Shown here in pieces: positions 59,501 to 64,000 of a stretch of DNA of 64,000 nucleotides. The stretch is from Lotus japonicus. Its lineage: Eukaryota; Streptophyta; Magnoliopsida; Fabales; Fabaceae. Numbering within the stretch: the first letter of the stretch is position 1; each line of letters starts with the position of its first letter. A program made the translations under genes and the position numbers. The notes under the pieces are model-generated. The model did no database searches, was not told the DNA's origin, and worked only from the letters and a program-made list of their open reading frames with translations. The stretch lies in NCBI RefSeq assembly GCF_012489685.1, contig NC_080043.1, positions 40,625,127 to 40,689,126 on the forward strand, given 5' to 3'.

Positions 59501-61164
59501 GATCTTTCTTCTGCTTCTCTTGCTTTTTCTTTTGCAATTGTGTTCTTCTGTTGAGCTTGAGCTCTGTGCTTGGAAACCTCTTCCAAGCTTGACCTTTCTT
59601 CAGCTTCTCTTGCTTTGTCTTTTGCAGCTGCATCCATTGCATTCCGTTGAGCTTGACCTCTGATCTTGGAAGCCTCTTCCAACCTTGACCTTTCTTTTTC
59701 CTCTCTTTCCTCTTCCAACCTTGATCTTTCTTCTGCTTCTCTTGCTTTTTCTTTTGCAATTGCGTTCTTCTGTTGAGCTTGAGCTCTGTGCTTGGAAACC
59801 TCTTCCAACCTTGACCTTTCTTCTGCTTCTCTTGCTGTGTATTTTGCAGCTGCATCCATTGCGCTCCGTTGAGCTTGAGCTCTGATCTTGGAAGCCTCTT
59901 CCAACCTTATTCTTTCTTCTTCTTCTCTTGCTTTTACTTTTGCTTCTTCAGTGGTGGTTTTTGCTGTTGGCCTCGCCATAGATTCCTGAATGCAATTTCT
60001 AATATTTAGTTTTTAAGTCACAACAAAGACTCTTTAACTAATGAAAAAGACTCACGAATTCTGTTTAGGAACACAACTGAATAGAATATCATAGGAAAAA
60101 CATGCTAGAAATATATGCATCGTATAGTATAATATCAGAGTCTTTAGGACCGGAATTCTATCCCCCAATTTGACCAATAATAGTTTTTGGGATAGTTGGT
60201 GCATATTCAGCATATCAGTGTCTATGCTTCAAGTCACACTTCAAGTCCAAACAGGCTCTTGCGTGCGTGTTGAAAATAATAATATAGAATTATTCATGTA
60301 ACTCTACACTTTTGAGATAATTCATTATAAAACTAAAGGGACTTACCTTTTGTTCCCTTGATAGGAAAAACAAAGGGACCTTGCCTTCAACTTTTTTTTG
60401 GTTATTCAATTAATTTCCCCCCTTTAATTAATTTATTTGGAAATTCATTTAAGCCTATTTTGGTCTTCAACGCGTTACTGGTTGTGAGCACTACATCTAC
60501 AACCAATAAAATGTCAATAGTGCTCAGGTTATTACATGCATGGGACAATTATTATCACCATATTATTGACTGTCAAAAAATATTATCACCATATTATTTC
60601 CAATCATATTGTTTGACCAAGTTCATTGAGGCACAACACAAACACATTCATGTATATACCATAGCCATATAATTAACTAAAGTTACATACATTAAATTAA
60701 AGTCAGAGACACTAAATGAGACATGAATAACAATAAAAAACCTGATTTTGAGCTGCTCTTTTGGCCTCAAATTCCCTTTTCTCCTCCTCTTTCAACCTTG
60801 CTTCTTGTTTTGCTCTCACTTGAGCACCTGCAATAGCATCCCTGGAGTTCTGCTGAGCTCTATACTTGGATATCTCCTCCAACCTTGAGCGTTCCTCCTC
60901 TTCTCTTGCTCTTTCAGCTCTTTCTTTTGCTTCTTGAGACACTCTTCTATTTTCCCCTGCAGAACCCTTCTCTCCACCTTTCATTTCAAACTTTCCAACA
61001 GAATGAACACCACCGCCACCACTTTCTCTTTTGGCTCCTTCACCCTTCACCTTACCTCCAGCATGAGACTGTAAATGAGTTTTCAATTCAAGGGTCTCCT
61101 TTCCTCTCCCAGCCTCCTCTTCTTTCACAATGTGAACCTCTCTCTTCATTTGCTGAGCTGCCAT
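56513..61164 (-). CDS. SBP65: SBP65-like seed biotinylated LEA protein, expanded (about 1034 aa)
   Basis: Three phase-0 exons on the minus strand: 61164-60742 (141 codons), 59985-57802 (728) and 57010-56513 (165 plus stop). Pea SBP65 is a late-embryogenesis-abundant protein of seeds that carries covalent biotin and is about half this length. Matching features: N-terminal GKFEMKGGEKG (candidate biotin Lys62), Glu/Arg-rich EERSRLEEISKYRAQ segments, AQAKD...GQQGYVATETA repeats, the conserved DLKDKATVAGWTA ... KGSELAAKSVDVAKNLASSAGETAKEYTARKKEEAQ block, and a C-terminal pair of LGAVGETVAEI / FGAIGETVAEI motifs followed by TTKVMVVGD. It is highly hydrophilic, probably disordered or coiled coil. 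The ATG at 61263 is not chosen because it lies about 10 bases from a TATA-like TTTAAAAA. Cellular role (desiccation tolerance or biotin storage) is inferred from the family. Confidence 0.9.
57313..57783. mobile_element. Possible MITE in SBP65-like intron 2
   Basis: GGACCCGTTTGGATGGGGACC at 57313 (shown without extension) and, reversed from 57783, GAGCCTCTTTGGATGCAGCGG have similar TTTGGATG cores, followed by similar ATAAGCTC/ATTTATTGGAGCTC stretches. The ends are diverged and no TSD is evident. Confidence 0.3.
58235..58640 (-). repeat. Coding repeat: 84-bp (28-residue) LEA-like units
   Basis: About five units of AQAKDVLVENKGQQGYVATE plus TAPEKNMR. Two adjacent units at 58319-58486 differ by only about two bases and are therefore a very recent duplication. 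The motif resembles the 11-mer-derived repeats of group 3/4 LEA proteins. Confidence 0.9.
58700..59960 (-). repeat. Coding repeat: 11 units of 30-44 residues in SBP65-like exon 2
   Basis: The unit is AREAEERSRLEEVSKHRAQAQ plus QKNAIAKEK or RNAMDAAAK, shown in two parts. Longer units insert a second EEER-E-EERSRLEE segment. Heptad-like Glu/Arg/Leu spacing suggests an extended coiled coil or single alpha helix. Long open frames on both strands here are by-products of the repeat and of its GAA/GAG composition. Confidence 0.92.
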
Positions 61165-61269
61165 TTTTTCTCTTCCTCTCAGTAAAAACAATGTTAATTT
61201 CTGTGTTGGGTTTGCTTTGCCTTTCTTTGCTTTGCTTTGCTTTTTGTTTGGAGAAAGAGTCATCAGTTG

Positions 61270-61440
61270 TTTTTAAACTAGTGGCATGTCGGTTTTGAAG
61301 AGGTGGTGGTGGATCAGGTTTGCATGGGGAAAGACATGCGGTGCAAAAACGTGTGAGGATTTTGGAACCATGTTAAGTGAAGAGGCTTGAGGTTGAAGAC
61401 ACGTGAAAGCTTGAAACAATGCCTCGTCATTAACATGCAA
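61270..61440 (-). promoter_or_regulatory. Seed/ABA-type promoter elements of the SBP65-like gene
   Basis: Upstream of the minus-strand start codon: TTTAAAAA (about 61279-61272) as TATA-like box, an RY core CATGCA on the minus strand (61326-61321), ACGTGT (61349-61354), a G-box/ABRE CACGTG (61400-61405) and a plus-strand CATGCA (61434-61439). RY plus ABRE within 280 bp is the usual arrangement in ABI3/ABI5-controlled seed maturation genes. No binding has been shown. Confidence 0.55.
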
Positions 61441-61599
61441 TTGAGCATTCCCCTGACGACACATGGTTTTGGTGTGATTCTTGTTCCTTCTTTATCAGCA
61501 CTCGGTTCCACTTTTTCAATCCATTACATTAGCATTTCCTTTGTCATGGAAAAAACTTGTGTTAATTGTTGTCGTACTATGTTCTATGGAAAAGAGATA

Positions 61600-62828
61600 T
61601 AGAATTCATATTGTGAGCACATTATTGGATAATTATAACATCTGTTTGAGAGGAAAATTTCTTGGATATTCTAGAATCAAGAAAAAGGCCATGAGGTATC
61701 GGTTGATGTCATTTGAGATACTTATTTTGTCTTTCATTGTAACAAATGAGACAAACTTCTTTTTAACAAAATTTTGTGGATAAGGAATTTAAAAAAGAGA
61801 AGAAATGATTAGGAAAATATAAACGAAGAAAATATGGGAATACAGATCTATAGGATAAAGATCCATTCAAACCTCCAAATAAGTGGAAATAAGGGGTTGA
61901 AAAGAGAAATAAAAAGAAAAGAGAGAGTAAGTAAAAGACATAATTAGAAAAAGAAGAGAAATATAAATAAAAGGTGGTGTTAAAATGAAACGGAAGTCTG
62001 AATGAATTTTTACTCGATTTGATATTGAGATTTGGTTCAATTGAGATGTGGTTTGATTGAATCTTGATATATTCATATTCTAAATTTCTTCCATCTTATT
62101 TCCACATAACTATCCCTCTTCTTCTTACCTATCTTGTCATATATCAAATCTCATATTTTTCCCTCTCTTCTCTTTCTAGTTTCTATCTCTCTCATCCATC
62201 CACTCCTTTCACCTCAAAATGAAATGTGAGCAAAACAATTTTGGGTTTGGTTTGATAGACTGGATTTTTTGTGTGCATATAAACATGTGAAAAATCTTTA
62301 ACTCAATTGATTCACTAATGCCCACTTTCTCTATTATATTATTTTCACTCATGTGCCCTAGGAAAGCTCAAGTAGTGAGAACGGGAGGGACATATGGATT
62401 TCGGAGGGGAAGGTTAAGGATCAATCCTTAGATGGCGTAATTTATCTTTTTGATGTACCAAAAAAAATTCACTCACGTTCTCATCTTATTTATATTTTTT
62501 TTCTTTAACTTTAATAAATTCATATCAATTTTCTCTTGCATCTTATTTTCGCTCACATTTTTATTTATTTATTTCCTTTCAAATCTAGTATCACATCTCT
62601 CATTTCTCTCTCCTTTATTTCGATCTCTTTATTGGTAGAGGCAGAATGGGGTGTGTCATCATTATCTTTTTTTTTTCTATCATATTACTTTGTCATATTT
62701 CATTTCTCTCTCTTCTCTTCTTTTTGTCAAACATAATTGGATTAAAGTATAAAGGGGTTGCCCAAAAGCATTTATATAGTGTGGGTATAAAATTTAAAAG
62801 AGTGATACTCCAATGCAATAAGATATAA
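61600..62828. other. AT-rich intergenic region, no gene seen
   Basis: Pyrimidine-rich and AT-rich sequence with short hydrophobic frames (62450-62828) that have no domain, no splice context and no codon bias. Nothing here is supported as a gene. Confidence 0.5.
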
Positions 62829-63216
62829 GAGCATCTCCAATGGTGGGATCTTATTTTGGGACTTAACTCAATTTTTGTGGGCTCAGACTGTCACATATGA
62901 TTTAAGACACTCATAAGGTCCCCATGCACATTTCACTCTAGTGGTTGAGAACTTATTTTACTTTTGATTGGACCCACAATACCCAATATATTTATATTAA
63001 TTATTTATTTCCCTCCCTATTTTCACTTTGGTTATGATATTGAAGAATAGAGAAAAAAATATCTCAAGATCATAGATTTGAGAATACCTTAGTTAAGACA
63101 CAGATCTTAGCAAAAACTAAAATCTTATACCATGTAGGATAGCTTCAATGGTGGGATCTAATAAGATCCGGATCTTATTTTAAGATCCCAAAATAAGGAC
63201 TGCATTGGAGATGCTC
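62829..63216. mobile_element. Tourist-like MITE, 388 bp, TSD TAA
   Basis: Left end GAGCATCTCCAATGGTGGGA, right end (reverse complement) GAGCATCTCCAATGCAGTCC, both followed by a CTTATTTTGGGA-like block. TSD TAA at 62826-62828 and 63217-63219. Internal sequence has further GGATCTTATTTT / AAAATAAGATCC palindromes at 63165-63200. No coding capacity. It belongs to a different family from the other two TAA-flanked MITEs. Confidence 0.85.
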
Positions 63217-63219
63217 TAA

Positions 63220-64000
63220 GATAGTCAAACTAAGAATAACAATGATTACTCAAATTGAAACAAGTAGCTAATTCACCAAAAGATATACAAAGACTCCTAA
63301 ACTTCAATACTCAACAACTGAAACAAGTTATCTTCTAAACGAAAATTACTTATTTCCCATCTTAAAAACCCTCCAACTTTTGCAATTCATTCGGCTACTA
63401 CAAGAGAGGTGTTCATTAGTGCCGATGTTGGGGTTGGTATAACGTTAAAAGACCCGAAGCTAACTTGTAGGGTTTCCCGCGAGGTCAACACTACATATTA
63501 TCGTCGGTTTAGCTTACTCTAACCCGACACAATTCGTTGGAGACGTCGGTCGACTCAATTTGATGAGAAAACTGGATTCACGTGATAGTTTTAAAGATAT
63601 GATCCAATCTAATTCATTATTTGGTGGTTCTTTTTCTATTCTTATGTAAGACATATATCTGTGGGGCTAGTTTTTTCAACGAGAACTTTTTCTATGCATA
63701 AAATTTAAATCTAAGAGCTTGCTCTACTTTGCAACATCACATCATTCTCTTGTTGCATTTTAATCTAATGCTTTAGAAAAGGGAACTTCATCAGGTACTA
63801 CATTTACAATGAGCCACACCAAGTCCTTTCTAAATGCTTAATTTTCACACTTCAAAATAACATTTGGAAGAATTCAAGGCAAATTTCTGCCAAAACAATG
63901 TACATTTACAATTTGGAGCATCAAACCTGCTTATTGCCCAATTACAAGAATCAAAATGCCAAATTAAATAAACATTTCCTACAGTTGAAAACAATTGGTT
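63220..64000. other. Window end, no gene seen
   Basis: Mixed AT-rich sequence. A block at 63405-63560 (GTGTTCATTAGTGCCGATG..., CCCGACACAATTCG) has a higher GC content and could be a repeat, but no boundary or coding region is supported. Confidence 0.4.

Noticed and set aside
58845..59885. Long open frames on both strands across the SBP65-like exon 2 (Leu/Pro-rich on plus, Lys/Gln-rich on minus)
   Set aside because: They arise from the GAA/GAG-rich coding repeat read in other frames; the SBP65 frame has conserved flanking domains and splice sites.
61261..61263. Upstream in-frame ATG as start of the SBP65-like protein
   Set aside because: It sits about 10 bases from the likely TATA box and would add a basic low-complexity extension; the family N-terminus fits the ATG at 61164.

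Overview
This is a transposon-dense stretch of plant nuclear DNA, most likely from a legume. The legume inference rests mainly on an expanded relative of the pea seed biotinylated LEA protein SBP65 at the right end. A GTE-type bromodomain gene with GT-AG introns and a TAXIMIN peptide gene confirm a land plant. I see no tRNA or rRNA genes and nothing bacterial.

Layout. 1-4365: nested repeats. A Ty3/gypsy LTR (1-1846, cut by the window edge) interrupts a probable hAT transposon (1847-2679), which itself abuts an inverted fragment of a related LTR (2680-4365). 4980-8300: a decayed, 5'-truncated L1-type LINE on the minus strand. 8330-10540: remnants of a copia (SIRE-like) LTR and an unassigned segment. 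10634-20024: a copia element with 175-bp LTRs and TSD GTTAT. Its integrase is split by a 4.35-kb solo gypsy LTR (TSD ATCTC), which in turn carries a 396-bp TRIM element (TSD ATAAC). 21257-21646: a Tourist-type MITE. 22639-25648: an intact GTE4-like bromodomain gene with four coding exons and a 2-kb intron in its 3' UTR. 29400-52491: Helitron-derived sequence ending in a textbook Helitron 3' terminus. It is interrupted by a 4.6-kb solo LTR (TSD CAAAT) and by a second LTR (37407-50544), which is itself split by a nearly complete 10.9-kb Tekay/Del-type chromovirus with 3.7-kb LTRs (TSD TTTGC). 52946-53835: a Tourist-like MITE 88 bp upstream of the TAXIMIN start codon (53924-54511). 56513-61164: the SBP65-like gene on the minus strand, three exons, about 1034 residues. 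62829-63216: a third TAA-flanked MITE.

Three host genes look functional: a chromatin reader (GTE4-like), a secreted or membrane-associated signalling peptide (TAXIMIN) and a seed LEA-type protein (SBP65-like). They do not form a pathway; the rest of the window is a layered record of insertions, most of which can be ordered because their target-site duplications are still readable.

The strongest unexplained signal is inside the gypsy LTRs. Three related LTR copies carry different tandem arrays whose units are hairpins. Within an array the loop or core sequence is constant while the stem arms vary and stay complementary, which is the signature of a structure kept by selection or by arm-to-arm copying. 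Other notable items are a TRIM with only 58 bp between its LTRs and tRNA-promoter-like A and B boxes, an intragenic exon-plus-intron duplication in the SBP65-like gene, and a 20-unit coding minisatellite in the GTE4-like gene.
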